A stretch of DNA of 64,000 nucleotides from Arthrobacter sp. B6 (lineage in GTDB: Bacteria; Actinomycetota; Actinomycetes; Actinomycetales; Micrococcaceae). A model generated the notes under the pieces. That model ran no database searches. It was not told where the DNA came from and was given only the letters and a program-made list of their open reading frames with translations. A program made the position numbers and the translations under genes. Positions 8,086 through 16,784 of this stretch are shown here, in pieces. Each line of letters opens with the position of its first letter. The first letter of the stretch is position 1. The stretch is from the NCBI RefSeq assembly GCF_001663775.1, contig NZ_KV467168.1, forward strand, positions 635,065 through 699,064. Direction: 5' to 3'.

Positions 8086-9453
8086 ATGACCGAAACGATG
8101 ATCATTGCCCCCGCCAGGATTTCGGCCGACAATCCGGGCTGGCTTCGGCTCAAGGCTGCTGCCTCGTCACTCCAGCTGCTCCAGGCCCAGGACGGGTCAA
8201 TCCCCGACCACAACGGGCACCAGGAAGCGGCGGACCATGTCGCAGCGATCGTTGAATCCATCGAGGAGCTGGCGCCCCTGTTCCCGCACGACGCCGCCTA
8301 CCTCGCGGCAGCCACTGCCGACTTCCGGGCCTGGGCCGACGCAGGGTTCGGCGTTCCGGACTTCCTGGCATCGCTCCTGTCCTTCCAGCCACAGGAGCAG
8401 CGCCAGGACGGCCTCCAGCACTTGGTGGTCTTCCCCATGTACACCCAGAACGGCAGCAGCAGCCGGCTGGTGGAAGCGGTGCTGATTGAAGTCATCTGGC
8501 CCGAATTCATCGCCGCACTGGAGGCCGGGGACTACTCCAACCGGCTCTTTGTGCCCATCCGCTTCCTGGACTTCACGGCGGGATACGACACCAACTCCGC
8601 GGTCCTGTTCCCCGAGACCGTGGCCGTCCGCCAGACACCGACCTTCACGTGGGGTTGCATTTTTGCAGACCGCGAGGCAGCCCGGTTCCGCCGCGTCCTG
8701 CGCGCGGCCGCCGACATCACGTCCCTTGAACTGCCGGCAGGCGCCGCCGAGCTCCTTGAGGACCAGGAACTGACCGAAGCGACCTTCGTGATGTGGGACC
8801 TGATCCACGACCGGACCCACATGCGCGGCGACCTGCCATTTGACCCGTTCATGATCAAACAGCGCATGCCGTTCTTCCTCTACTCACTGGAGGAGCTCCG
8901 CTGCGACCTCACGGCGTTCCGCGAATCAGTCCGGATTGAAAAGGACGAGGCTGCAGTCCCTGAGGCCCGTCGGCACGCGAAACTGGTCCAGTACGCCATC
9001 ATCTTCGACCGGATCTTCCGCTTCGCCATAACCGGCAGCCGGGTCCGCAATTACGACGGCCTGGGCGGCCAGCTGCTGTTCGCCTGGCTGCACCAGCAGC
9101 ACGTGCTCCACTGGACGGACAGCAGGCTCAGCATCGACTGGGACCAGGTGTCCGAAGCGGTGATCGCCCTCGGTGCCAGGATCGACGAGCTGTACTGGCG
9201 CTCCATCGACCGGCCCAAGATGGCCCACTGGCTCGCCGCGTACCAGCTGATTTCCGGTACGGTCACCCCCAACCCGGCTTCGGTCTGGGCCAAGGGACCG
9301 GATGCCCTTCCGCTTGCCGGGCCTCCGCGCGGACTGACGGACCAGGTGCTGGACGACGAATTCCCGCTTTCCATGTTCTACGAAGCCCTGGAGAAGAAAA
9401 TGCGCCCGGTCATCGAATCCACCGCCGGCATCACCGGCAGGTCCGCCCTGTGA
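8086..9453 (+). CDS. DUF6421 family protein of unknown function
   Basis: A 455-residue soluble protein that I recognise as the actinobacterial DUF6421 family. No known catalytic signature is evident. A conspicuous cluster around residues 240-280 reads WDLIHDRTHMRG, then FMIKQRMPFFLYSLEELRCDL. Its spaced His, Glu and Asp residues are candidates for a metal site, which is inference. It starts at ATG 8086 with AAAGG 9 nt upstream. The stop overlaps the GTG of the next gene by 4 nt (GTGA), so it is translationally coupled to an SDR and followed by an aldolase-like PLP enzyme. Confidence 0.78.
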   Translation: MTETMIIAPARISADNPGWLRLKAAASSLQLLQAQDGSIPDHNGHQEAADHVAAIVESIEELAPLFPHDAAYLAAATADFRAWADAGFGVPDFLASLLSFQPQEQRQDGLQHLVVFPMYTQNGSSSRLVEAVLIEVIWPEFIAALEAGDYSNRLFVPIRFLDFTAGYDTNSAVLFPETVAVRQTPTFTWGCIFADREAARFRRVLRAAADITSLELPAGAAELLEDQELTEATFVMWDLIHDRTHMRGDLPFDPFMIKQRMPFFLYSLEELRCDLTAFRESVRIEKDEAAVPEARRHAKLVQYAIIFDRIFRFAITGSRVRNYDGLGGQLLFAWLHQQHVLHWTDSRLSIDWDQVSEAVIALGARIDELYWRSIDRPKMAHWLAAYQLISGTVTPNPASVWAKGPDALPLAGPPRGLTDQVLDDEFPLSMFYEALEKKMRPVIESTAGITGRSAL

Positions 9454-10220
9454 GTGCAGCCGACGCCGCGAGTACTGCGGGCGCCCCGAACGGTGCAGCT
9501 GTGCTGAACGTCCTGGTCACCGGTGGCAGTGGCGCCTCCGGCGTCGCCGTGGCGGGGGCGCTCCGGCGCGCAGGCCACCGGGTCTTTACCTCCGGTTCGG
9601 ACCCGGCCCGCATCGAAGCGGCGGCAGCGAAGGCGGGCGACGGCGTCACACCGCTCGTGTGCGACCTCGCCGACCTCGCTGCTGTCCACAGCCTCCGGGA
9701 GACACTCGCGGCCGCCGCCGGGCGGATGGATGCCGTCATCCACCTGGTGGGCGGCTGGCGCGGTGCACAAGGAATTGCAGATCAGAGCGACGCCGACTGG
9801 GACTTTTTGCAGCGCGGCGCCATCACCACGCTGCGGAATGTGTCCCGGGTCTTCTTCGACGACCTCGCCGCCTCCGGAACCGGCAGGTTTGCCATGGTCT
9901 CGTCCACGGCCGTCAGCAAGCCGACGGCGGCTGCGGCCAGCTACGTGGCTGCGAAAGCTGCCGCCGAGACCTGGACCATGGCCATGGCGGATGGCTTCAG
10001 CCGCAGCGCGCCCAGCACTGGAGGCTCAAGTGCCGCCCCGGCGGGTGCCGCCGTCGTGTTTGTGGTCAAAGCACTGGTTGATGCGGACCTGCGCAGGCAG
10101 CATCCGGAACGGATGTTTCCCGGTGCCACCGACGTCGAAGACCTGGGTGCCGCCGTCGTTGGCCTGTTCAGTCGCCCGGCACCCGAACTGAACGGCCGCA
10201 GGCTGCTGCTGGCCCCCTGA
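9450..10220 (+). CDS. SDR-family NAD(P)-dependent oxidoreductase
   Basis: A 256-residue short-chain dehydrogenase. The nucleotide-binding motif TGGSGASG lies near residues 24-31, DLADLAAVH follows, and the catalytic block contains SYVAAKAAAETW (Tyr-x3-Lys) with the Ser of MVSSTAVSK upstream. The substrate is unknown. GTG 9450 overlaps the preceding stop (GTGA), and the PLP-enzyme gene begins 18 bp downstream. The segment GFSRSAPSTGGSSAAPAGAA, where the post-catalytic loop should be, is short and low complexity. Confidence 0.85.
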   Translation: MSAADAASTAGAPNGAAVLNVLVTGGSGASGVAVAGALRRAGHRVFTSGSDPARIEAAAAKAGDGVTPLVCDLADLAAVHSLRETLAAAAGRMDAVIHLVGGWRGAQGIADQSDADWDFLQRGAITTLRNVSRVFFDDLAASGTGRFAMVSSTAVSKPTAAAASYVAAKAAAETWTMAMADGFSRSAPSTGGSSAAPAGAAVVFVVKALVDADLRRQHPERMFPGATDVEDLGAAVVGLFSRPAPELNGRRLLLAP

Positions 10221-10238
10221 CCTCCCTAGACTGAAAGC

Positions 10239-11354
10239 GTGAACAAAGCCATGACAACCACCGCCGACCCGGGCACGCATACCGCCGGCCGCCTCCATGA
10301 CCCGTCCGTCCGCGGGTTCGCATCGGACAACTACTCGGGAGTCCACCCGGAGGTCCTTCATGCCCTCGCCGCAGCCAACGACGGCCACCAGGTCTCCTAC
10401 GGAGAGGACGACTACACAGCGCGGCTCCAGGAACTTTTGGAGGACCATTTTGGGACCGGCATCGAAAGCTTTCCGGTGTTCAATGGAACCGGTGCCAACG
10501 TGCTGTCCCTCCAGTCGCTGCTGCCCCGCTGGGGCGCCGTAGTCTGCGCCTCCACCGCCCACATCAACATGGATGAGAACGGCGCCCCCGAAAGGGTCGG
10601 CGGGATCAAGCTCCTCCACGTCCCCACCCCGGACGGAAAACTGACACCGGAGCTCATCGACCGCGAGGCGTGGGGCTGGGGCGACGAGCACCGCGCCCAG
10701 CCGCTGGCCGTCTCCATCACCCAGACCACCGAACTGGGCACGTGCTACACGCCCGCCGAAGTCCGGGCCATCGCCGACCACGCCCACGCACGGGGAATGA
10801 AACTCCACATGGACGGCGCACGGCTGGCCAACGCGGCGGCCCACCTGCAGGTGCCGCTGCGGGCGTTCACGCGTGATGCCGGCGTGGACATCCTGTCCTT
10901 CGGCGGCACCAAGAACGGACTGCTTTTCGGGGAGGTAGTCGTGGCACTGAACCCCGAAGCTGCCCACGGACTGGTCTACCTGCGCAAAATGAACATGCAG
11001 CTGGCGTCGAAGATGCGGTTTATGTCCGCGCAGTTCATCGCGCTGCTGGAGGATGGCCTTTGGCTACGTTCGGCTTCCCACGCCAACGCCATGGCCGCCC
11101 GCCTGCGCGCGGCGGTGGACACGATCGAGGGCGTGCAGCCCACCCAGAAAACTGAATCCAACGGAGTGTTCGCCGTCCTGCCGGAGGGCGTAGCGGACAG
11201 GCTTCGGGAATCCTTCCGTTTCTACGACTGGAACGAAGCGGCCCGGGAAGTCCGTTGGATGTGCTCATTCGATACGAGCGAGGAGGACGTTGATGACTTT
11301 GTGGCCGCGATCCGCCGGGAGCTGGCCGTCTACAACGCCGGCAGTGCCACCTAG
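10239..11354 (+). CDS. Low-specificity L-threonine aldolase / beta-eliminating lyase family
   Basis: A 371-residue fold-type I PLP enzyme. Key elements are FASDNYSGVHPEVL, NGTGANVLSLQ, the substrate/PLP region STAHINMDE, LHMDGARLANAA (Asp holding the pyridine N) and SFGGTKNG with the PLP Lys225. The family cleaves L-threonine or other beta-hydroxy amino acids to glycine and an aldehyde. A GTG at 10239 is used; an in-frame ATG at 10251 is a plausible alternative. Being third in an operon with DUF6421 and an SDR suggests a dedicated pathway, not general threonine turnover. Confidence 0.88.
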   Translation: MNKAMTTTADPGTHTAGRLHDPSVRGFASDNYSGVHPEVLHALAAANDGHQVSYGEDDYTARLQELLEDHFGTGIESFPVFNGTGANVLSLQSLLPRWGAVVCASTAHINMDENGAPERVGGIKLLHVPTPDGKLTPELIDREAWGWGDEHRAQPLAVSITQTTELGTCYTPAEVRAIADHAHARGMKLHMDGARLANAAAHLQVPLRAFTRDAGVDILSFGGTKNGLLFGEVVVALNPEAAHGLVYLRKMNMQLASKMRFMSAQFIALLEDGLWLRSASHANAMAARLRAAVDTIEGVQPTQKTESNGVFAVLPEGVADRLRESFRFYDWNEAAREVRWMCSFDTSEEDVDDFVAAIRRELAVYNAGSAT

Positions 11355-11415
11355 CAAAAGGCGGCCGACGGCGAGCCTGCGTTGCCTGTCCGCCGCGGTT
11401 GCGTAACCTGCGAAG

Positions 11416-12066
11416 GTGAACGCACTCGCCCAGGTTCCCCCGGAGTTTCTCTACGCCTTGGGAACCCTCAGGAAAGCACAATGCCGCAGCGAACTGCGCC
11501 TTGCCGAGATTCCGGCCCCGGCCCGCCTGGCGCCCTTCGCCGTGGCGCTGGGTGCGGAGGTCATGGCCTCCGGCCCCGCCGGCGCCACCGCTCCCGTCCA
11601 CGGGCCGGCGGCGATGGCCCTCGCTGCCGCGTCCGGGACGGAAGACGATGAGGACACGGAGCTCGCCACCGGCCGGTTCATTCTCCTGCACGATCCCGAC
11701 GGCTCGGCCGTCTGGGACGGGGAATTCCGGATCGTGACCTACATCCGGGCACAGCTGGAACCGGAAATGGGCAACGATGAAATGCTGGGCACCGTGGCCT
11801 GGACCTGGCTCGTGGAGGCCCTGGAAAACCACAAAGCCCCCTACCGTTCCGCCGGCGGCACCGCCACCCGCGTCCTCTCGGAGAGCTTCGGAACCCTCGC
11901 CGACAGGCCAGGATCGATCGACATCGAACTGCGTGCGTCCTGGACGCCTGCCTCCTCTGACGTCACGGCACACCTGGAAGCGTGGTCTGACATGGTCTGC
12001 ACCTTTGCCGGCCTGCCCCCGCTCCCCGACGGCGTCTCGGCCCTGCCGAACCGGCGCCGGAACTAG
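11416..12066 (+). CDS. DUF3000 domain-containing protein
   Basis: A 216-residue actinobacterial protein of the DUF3000 family, beginning NALAQVPPEFLYALGTLRKAQ. Conserved stretches are ATGRFILLHDPDGSAVWDGEFRIVTYIRAQLEPEMG and the C-terminal W-rich ELRASWTPASSDVTAHLEAW segment. The function is unknown. It is regularly next to the RNase D gene, as here (42 bp upstream), so a role with RNA maturation is possible. The start is GTG 11416. Confidence 0.85.
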   Translation: MNALAQVPPEFLYALGTLRKAQCRSELRLAEIPAPARLAPFAVALGAEVMASGPAGATAPVHGPAAMALAAASGTEDDEDTELATGRFILLHDPDGSAVWDGEFRIVTYIRAQLEPEMGNDEMLGTVAWTWLVEALENHKAPYRSAGGTATRVLSESFGTLADRPGSIDIELRASWTPASSDVTAHLEAWSDMVCTFAGLPPLPDGVSALPNRRRN

Positions 12067-12108
12067 TCCGGAAGCCCACCACCACCTTGTCGGTAAACTG
12101 AAGGCACC

Positions 12109-13440
12109 ATGACCCCTCACATTCCGGATAACACCACAGCCGGCGCTCCGGCTGCTGACACCACTCCCCACATCACGGTGGACGGCTTCGACAGCCCCAT
12201 CCCCGTGGTCATCGACCTCGACGCACCGCGCGACGGCGTACCCCTGGTGATCGAGACCCAGTCCGGGCTGGAGCGCTGCGCCGCCGCCATCGCGGCAGGA
12301 ACCGGACCTGCAGGGGTGGACGCAGAGCGCGCCTCCGGCTTCCGGTACGGACAGCGTGCCTTCCTGGTCCAGATCCGGCGCGAAGGCTCGGGCACCTGGC
12401 TGATCGATCCCGAGCCCTTCGAAAACCTTGACATCCTCAACGACGCCCTCCAGGGGGTGGAATGGATCCTGCACGCGGCCAGCCAGGACCTGCCATGCCT
12501 GTCAGAGCTGGGCATGTGGCCGGACCGGCTCTTTGACACGGAACTGGCTGCACGGCTGGCCGGGCTCCCCCGCGTCGGCCTGGCAGCAGTAATCGAGCAG
12601 CTGCTGGGGTTCGGCCTGGCCAAAGAGCATTCCGCCGCCGACTGGTCCACGCGCCCACTGCCGGAACCCTGGCTGCGCTACGCGGCGCTGGACGTGGAAG
12701 TGCTCACCGAACTGCGTGAGGAACTCATCGAACTGCTGGAGGCGGACGGAAAGCTCGAATACGCCGAGCAGGAATTCGCGGCCATCCTTGCTGCCGGTGT
12801 TGCCCCGCCGCGGGTTGACCCGTGGCGCAAGACCTCCGGACTGCACCAGATCCGCGACCGGCGACAGCTCGCGGCCGTCCGCGAGCTGTGGCTCGAGCGC
12901 GATTCGCTGGCGCAGAAGCGTGACGTGGCGCCGGGCAGGCTCCTTCCGGATTCCGCCCTGGTGGCGGCCGCGAAAGCCATGCCTTCCACCGTTCCCCAGC
13001 TGCTCGGAACCAAAGGTTTCCATGGCAGGGCTGCCCAGCGGGAGGCCCCGCGCTGGCTCCGCTGCATCGCTGCTGCCCGGGACCTCGCCGACCTGCCCCC
13101 GCTGCACCTGCCCACCAACGCCCCGCCGCCGCCCCGCGTCTGGGCCGACCGGGATCCGGAGGCTGCCGCGCGGCTGGCCACGGCGCGGCCACTCCTGCAG
13201 GAAAAGGCCGAGGAAAGGAACCTTCCGCTGGAGAACCTGCTGACGCCGGACTTCCTGCGCCGCATTGCGTGGCGTCCGCCCGCAGACATCAGCGAAGAGT
13301 CGGTTGCAGGGGAACTCCGGGCGCTTGGTGCCCGCGAATGGCAGGTGGGACTGGCCGGTCCACTCATCACGGCGGCATTCCTCAATCCCCAGCCCTTGCC
13401 GCCCAAGGAACCGAGGACAGCCGCGGCAGCCGAATCCTAG
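12109..13440 (+). CDS. rnd: Ribonuclease D-like 3'-5' exonuclease with HRDC domain
   Basis: A 443-residue DEDDy exonuclease. Exo I is GVDAERASGFRYGQRAFLVQ, exo II is WILHAASQDLPCLSEL, and exo III is LRYAALDVEVL with the Tyr-x3-Asp pair. An HRDC domain follows (LWLERDSLAQKRDVAPGRLLPDSAL, residues ~265-340). RNase D trims tRNA 3' ends. About 45 extra N-terminal residues precede the catalytic domain. The stop shares CTAG with the stop of the convergent response regulator gene. Confidence 0.92.
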   Translation: MTPHIPDNTTAGAPAADTTPHITVDGFDSPIPVVIDLDAPRDGVPLVIETQSGLERCAAAIAAGTGPAGVDAERASGFRYGQRAFLVQIRREGSGTWLIDPEPFENLDILNDALQGVEWILHAASQDLPCLSELGMWPDRLFDTELAARLAGLPRVGLAAVIEQLLGFGLAKEHSAADWSTRPLPEPWLRYAALDVEVLTELREELIELLEADGKLEYAEQEFAAILAAGVAPPRVDPWRKTSGLHQIRDRRQLAAVRELWLERDSLAQKRDVAPGRLLPDSALVAAAKAMPSTVPQLLGTKGFHGRAAQREAPRWLRCIAAARDLADLPPLHLPTNAPPPPRVWADRDPEAAARLATARPLLQEKAEERNLPLENLLTPDFLRRIAWRPPADISEESVAGELRALGAREWQVGLAGPLITAAFLNPQPLPPKEPRTAAAAES

Positions 13441-14135
13441 GCCTGCCGCCGGCCGTGGCGGCGCGCAGCCGCATGGCCGGCCGGATGGGCCCCGGGCCTG
13501 ATGAAGCCTGTCTCATACGCCAGGATCACCGCCTGCGTACGGTCGCGCACCTGCAGCTTGGCAAGCACTGAGGCAATGTGGGTCTTGACCGTTTCCGGGC
13601 TCAAGTACAATGCGGATGCAATCTCGGCGTTGTTCCGCCCTGCGGCAAGTTCTCCCAACACATCCTTCTCCCTGGCGCTGAGGCCCTCCATCACCCGGCC
13701 CGCGGATCCTTTGTGACCCGGTCCGGCGAGCTGCCTGACCGCTTCAGGGAACACCACACTGTCTCCGGCTGCCACAGTCCGCACAGCCTGGATGATTTCC
13801 TCCGGCCGTGAGCGCTTCAGCAGAAAGCCTGCCGCGCCGTGCCTGAGCGCCTCGTACACATAGTCGTCACTGCCGAACGTGGTCAGCACCAGGACCTTGG
13901 GTGCGGGCATGCGGGTGCCGTCGCCCAACAGGTTGCGGGTGGCCTGGATGCCGTCCACCAACGGCATCCGGACATCCATCAGCACCACGTCCGGCCGCAG
14001 CCGCGCGACCAGGGATGGGACTTCCGCGCCATCATTGCCCTCACCGACAACCGCAAGATCCGCTGTTCCTTCGAAAATGGCCCGCAGCCCGGAGCGGACC
14101 AGTGGCTCGTCATCAACGATCAGCAGCGTGATCAT
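13437..14135 (-). CDS. NarL/LuxR-type response regulator
   Basis: A 232-residue regulator. The receiver domain has acidic pocket Asp8/Asp9, phospho-acceptor Asp54 in VLMDVRMP, and the switch Lys in FLLKRSRPEE. A LuxR-type HTH (residues ~155-215: LSAREKDVLGELAAGRNNAEIA, SPETVKTHIASVLAKL) follows. A basic, His/Arg-rich tail (AAARRHGRRQA) ends the protein. It overlaps the sensor kinase gene by 23 bp, so the pair is co-translated. Likely targets include the adjacent membrane protein gene. Confidence 0.93.
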   Translation of the reverse strand: MITLLIVDDEPLVRSGLRAIFEGTADLAVVGEGNDGAEVPSLVARLRPDVVLMDVRMPLVDGIQATRNLLGDGTRMPAPKVLVLTTFGSDDYVYEALRHGAAGFLLKRSRPEEIIQAVRTVAAGDSVVFPEAVRQLAGPGHKGSAGRVMEGLSAREKDVLGELAAGRNNAEIASALYLSPETVKTHIASVLAKLQVRDRTQAVILAYETGFIRPGAHPAGHAAARRHGRRQA

Positions 14136-15468
14136 ATCCCTGTCCTTTCCATGGGAGTTCTGCAGTCAGCTGCCACACGCCATCCGATGCACCGGATCGG
14201 ATCGTGCCGCCCAGGAGCACCGCCCGTTCCTGCAGGCCGGCAAGCCCGTGCCCGCCTTGCCTGGTCCTCTTGGCCTGCTTGCCCGGTTCGGCGTTGCTGG
14301 CCGACACCGCATTGCTGATGCCGATTTCAAGCAAACCGGAGTCCCGCCCGCCGGACACGGACACCGCCACGTCACAGGTCGACCCGTTTCCGTGCTTCAG
14401 CGCGTTTGCCAGGCCTTCCTGGATGATGCGATACGCCTCGCGGGCAAGCACTGCCGGCACGGCCCCAGTGTCGCCGGCAAGATGCAGCCGGGCAGGAAAC
14501 CCTGCAGAACGGTGTTGGTCCACCAGTTCCTGCAGCTCTGCCAGCGGACGTGAAATCGACCGGAGCGCCGGGACCGGCAGCCCTTGGTCGGGTCCATGCC
14601 CGCGAACGGCCCATCCCGGGATTTGCTCAGGGTCCGCAGGTGCCCGCAGCACGCCAAGTACGTCGTCCAGTTCTTCCAGGGCGGCACGCCCGACGTCCTC
14701 CACAGCCGCCATGGCCTCCGCTGCTTTGGCGGGGTCCGTCGCAACCAGCCGATGGGCGGCAGCGGCCTGGAGGGTGGTCACGGTCAGGGCATGCCCAACC
14801 GAGTCGTGGAGTTCGCGTGCGAGCTCATTGCGCCGCGCAAGTTCAATCGACCGGCGTTCGGCTATGGCCAGTTTCTCCAGCTCCGACGGACCCAGGAGCA
14901 GCACCGCCCAGGTGCGCAATTGGCTGGCGACACCGATGAGAAGTGTCACGGTGCCTGCACAGGCACCGAGCAGGACCCAGACGGCGGCAGCAGGATCAGT
15001 ACCCGGCAGGAACTGGGACGCGAGCGGACCGGCCACAGCCATCCCTCCGGCCAGAGGAGCTATGGCGAAGACAGCCAGGACGGGAATCACAAAGACGAGC
15101 ACCGCCACGGCGAGCGCCCCCGCTGACAGGTGGATCAGGAACCAGGCGGAACCGCGGGCGATGTCGCCAAGCCGGGCGGGCCCGGCCGGTTCGGCCAGGG
15201 CGGTTCGCAACAGTTCATTGGCCGCTGTCCGCTCCAGGGTGCGCATGACCTTCAGGGTCGCCGGAACAGCCAGCAGGCCCGCCCCGATTGCCAGTCCGCT
15301 CGGCACCGCCAGCGGATTGTCGCCGGCGAACCTCCACAGCTGCACTATCCATCTCACCACTGCGGCGTACGGAACAGCCAGCAGTCCGCCGATCATGAGG
15401 AAAACGGCCGTACGCGTTGCCGCGGCCAGCCGTCCCCATCCCGACTCTGTGACAGTCACGGTCAACAT
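14113..15468 (-). CDS. Membrane sensor histidine kinase (HisKA_3 type)
   Basis: A 451-residue kinase. The N-terminal half has about 5-6 membrane segments (residues ~15-190). It is followed by HisKA_3 with phospho-His in NELARELHDSVGHALTVT and a HATPase_c domain containing EGLANALKHGNGSTCDVAVSV and RQGGHGLAGLQERAVLLGG. It partners the downstream NarL-type regulator. There is no large extracellular sensor domain, so it probably senses within the membrane, like DesK-type kinases. AGGGAA precedes ATG 15468. A membrane protein gene ends 9 bp upstream. Confidence 0.92.
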   Translation of the reverse strand: MLTVTVTESGWGRLAAATRTAVFLMIGGLLAVPYAAVVRWIVQLWRFAGDNPLAVPSGLAIGAGLLAVPATLKVMRTLERTAANELLRTALAEPAGPARLGDIARGSAWFLIHLSAGALAVAVLVFVIPVLAVFAIAPLAGGMAVAGPLASQFLPGTDPAAAVWVLLGACAGTVTLLIGVASQLRTWAVLLLGPSELEKLAIAERRSIELARRNELARELHDSVGHALTVTTLQAAAAHRLVATDPAKAAEAMAAVEDVGRAALEELDDVLGVLRAPADPEQIPGWAVRGHGPDQGLPVPALRSISRPLAELQELVDQHRSAGFPARLHLAGDTGAVPAVLAREAYRIIQEGLANALKHGNGSTCDVAVSVSGGRDSGLLEIGISNAVSASNAEPGKQAKRTRQGGHGLAGLQERAVLLGGTIRSGASDGVWQLTAELPWKGQGYDHAADR

Positions 15469-15477
15469 TGTTCCCTA

Positions 15478-16593
15478 TCAGCCGTTGCGGTGGCAGTCAC
15501 GGCATGTGCCCCGGCGGCGAAGGTAGTAGGCCAGAGCGGCAGCAGCCAGGGCAACGCCCCACAACGGCCACAGGAATGCCGGCCCGAACGGAGCCCAGTT
15601 GGTGGGGCTGAACGCAGGAACAATTCCACCGGATGGCATTCCTGCCATCATGATCATCGTCACGGAAGCAGGAATGACCGCTATCGCAACGGAGGTGGCG
15701 GGAATGACGGCGAGGCTGATCGGTACGCGTTTGCCGGCGAGGCCCGGAACCCACCGGGGAAAGACTTCACCCCATCGCTGCACGAGGCCCATGGTGAGCA
15801 CGGCGCCTGCGAGGGCCATCCCGCCAAGGCCCAGGGCGCTCGTATCCATGCCACGGGACACCATATCCTCCTGGATTGCAGGATCCACGCCCAAAGGGAA
15901 TCCAAAGGCCCAGCAGATTCTGGTCACGGCGTAAACCAGGGGAACCACCACCGCAATCAGTACCGCCGCCCGGCCCCAGCGCGCGGCAGCGGCCGCGCTA
16001 AACAGTCCATGGACGGCGGCCTCATCCCGGCCACAGCGCCGGCAGGCTCCACGGTAAACGCGGTCCACCGCCACAGCCAAAGCCACCCAGAGGACCGCAC
16101 CCGCGGCCAATGCCAACAGGTTCAGCAGCGACGCGTCCACCAGCCTTGGCATGGCTTCCTGGATCTGCGGGTCGTAGGAGACCGTTGCCAGGATCACCGG
16201 GATGTATCCGAGGACGGTGAGCAGGCGGGCGTCACCAACGAGAACCAGGGCGACGAGGCACATGGTGGCTGCCATGACTGCCACGGCTGCCCTCAGGCCT
16301 GCCGGCGGGTTGTTCATCCTGTCCCCGGTGGCAGTGACGGTGGCCAGCAGGGCCGCAGCCCCGGCGAGCACCACAAGCCCCCAGCCAACTGCCGCCTGGG
16401 GTGCGCCAAAGAGGATCGAGGTGGAATAGGCGTCGGCATCGGCCACGGGGAACGGATTACCGGAAATTCCCCAAGCGGCACCAGTGACGCCATAGGCAAT
16501 GGCGAGGACAGCGATACACGGTGCCAGGAGGCTGCGACGGGCTGTTGGCAACAGCGGCGACAGGATAGCTTGGGCTTTGTTGTTTGTAGTCAT
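15478..16593 (-). CDS. Polytopic membrane protein with two CxxC motifs, partner of the two-component system
   Basis: A 371-residue protein with about 9-10 hydrophobic segments and no family I recognise. Two Cys pairs stand out: CRRC in the loop RGACRRCGRDE (residues ~215) and CRDC at the extreme C-terminus (RGTCRDCHRNG). Both are flanked by Arg and probably cytoplasmic, so metal binding or redox sensing is possible. ATG 16593 is chosen because GGTGGA lies 5 nt upstream and the longer frame begins with a non-hydrophobic, Arg-rich stretch. It leads a three-gene operon with the kinase and regulator, so it may be the signal-input or effector component. Confidence 0.72.
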   Translation of the reverse strand: MTTNNKAQAILSPLLPTARRSLLAPCIAVLAIAYGVTGAAWGISGNPFPVADADAYSTSILFGAPQAAVGWGLVVLAGAAALLATVTATGDRMNNPPAGLRAAVAVMAATMCLVALVLVGDARLLTVLGYIPVILATVSYDPQIQEAMPRLVDASLLNLLALAAGAVLWVALAVAVDRVYRGACRRCGRDEAAVHGLFSAAAAARWGRAAVLIAVVVPLVYAVTRICWAFGFPLGVDPAIQEDMVSRGMDTSALGLGGMALAGAVLTMGLVQRWGEVFPRWVPGLAGKRVPISLAVIPATSVAIAVIPASVTMIMMAGMPSGGIVPAFSPTNWAPFGPAFLWPLWGVALAAAALAYYLRRRGTCRDCHRNG

Positions 16594-16680
16594 GGTTCCA
16601 CCATTCCGTCCCGGGCGGCACCGTTGCTCCCCGGAAAGGGTGGTTCGTATCCCCCGTCCGGGGGAGTCTGCATTACGTCC

Positions 16681-16716
16681 TTGCACACTAAGTTACTCAC
16701 GAGTAACATAATGTGC
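16681..16716 (+). promoter_or_regulatory. Promoter with 34-bp interrupted dyad operator upstream of the thiolase gene
   Basis: The core GTTACTC-AC-GAGTAAC (16692-16707) is a perfect 16-bp palindrome. Outer arms GCACA (16683-16687) and TGTGC (16712-16716) share the same centre (16699.5). A -35-like TTGCAC (16681-16686) and -10-like TAACAT (16704-16709) are spaced 17 bp, placing the core in the spacer as expected for a repressor such as a TetR-family fatty-acid regulator. No matching regulator gene is adjacent. Confidence 0.7.
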
Positions 16717-16784
16717 ACTGCCGTCCGGTCCAGTGCTGCCCCTTGGCCCCTGACCGGCGCCAACGTCTCGATGAGGAGTTATAC

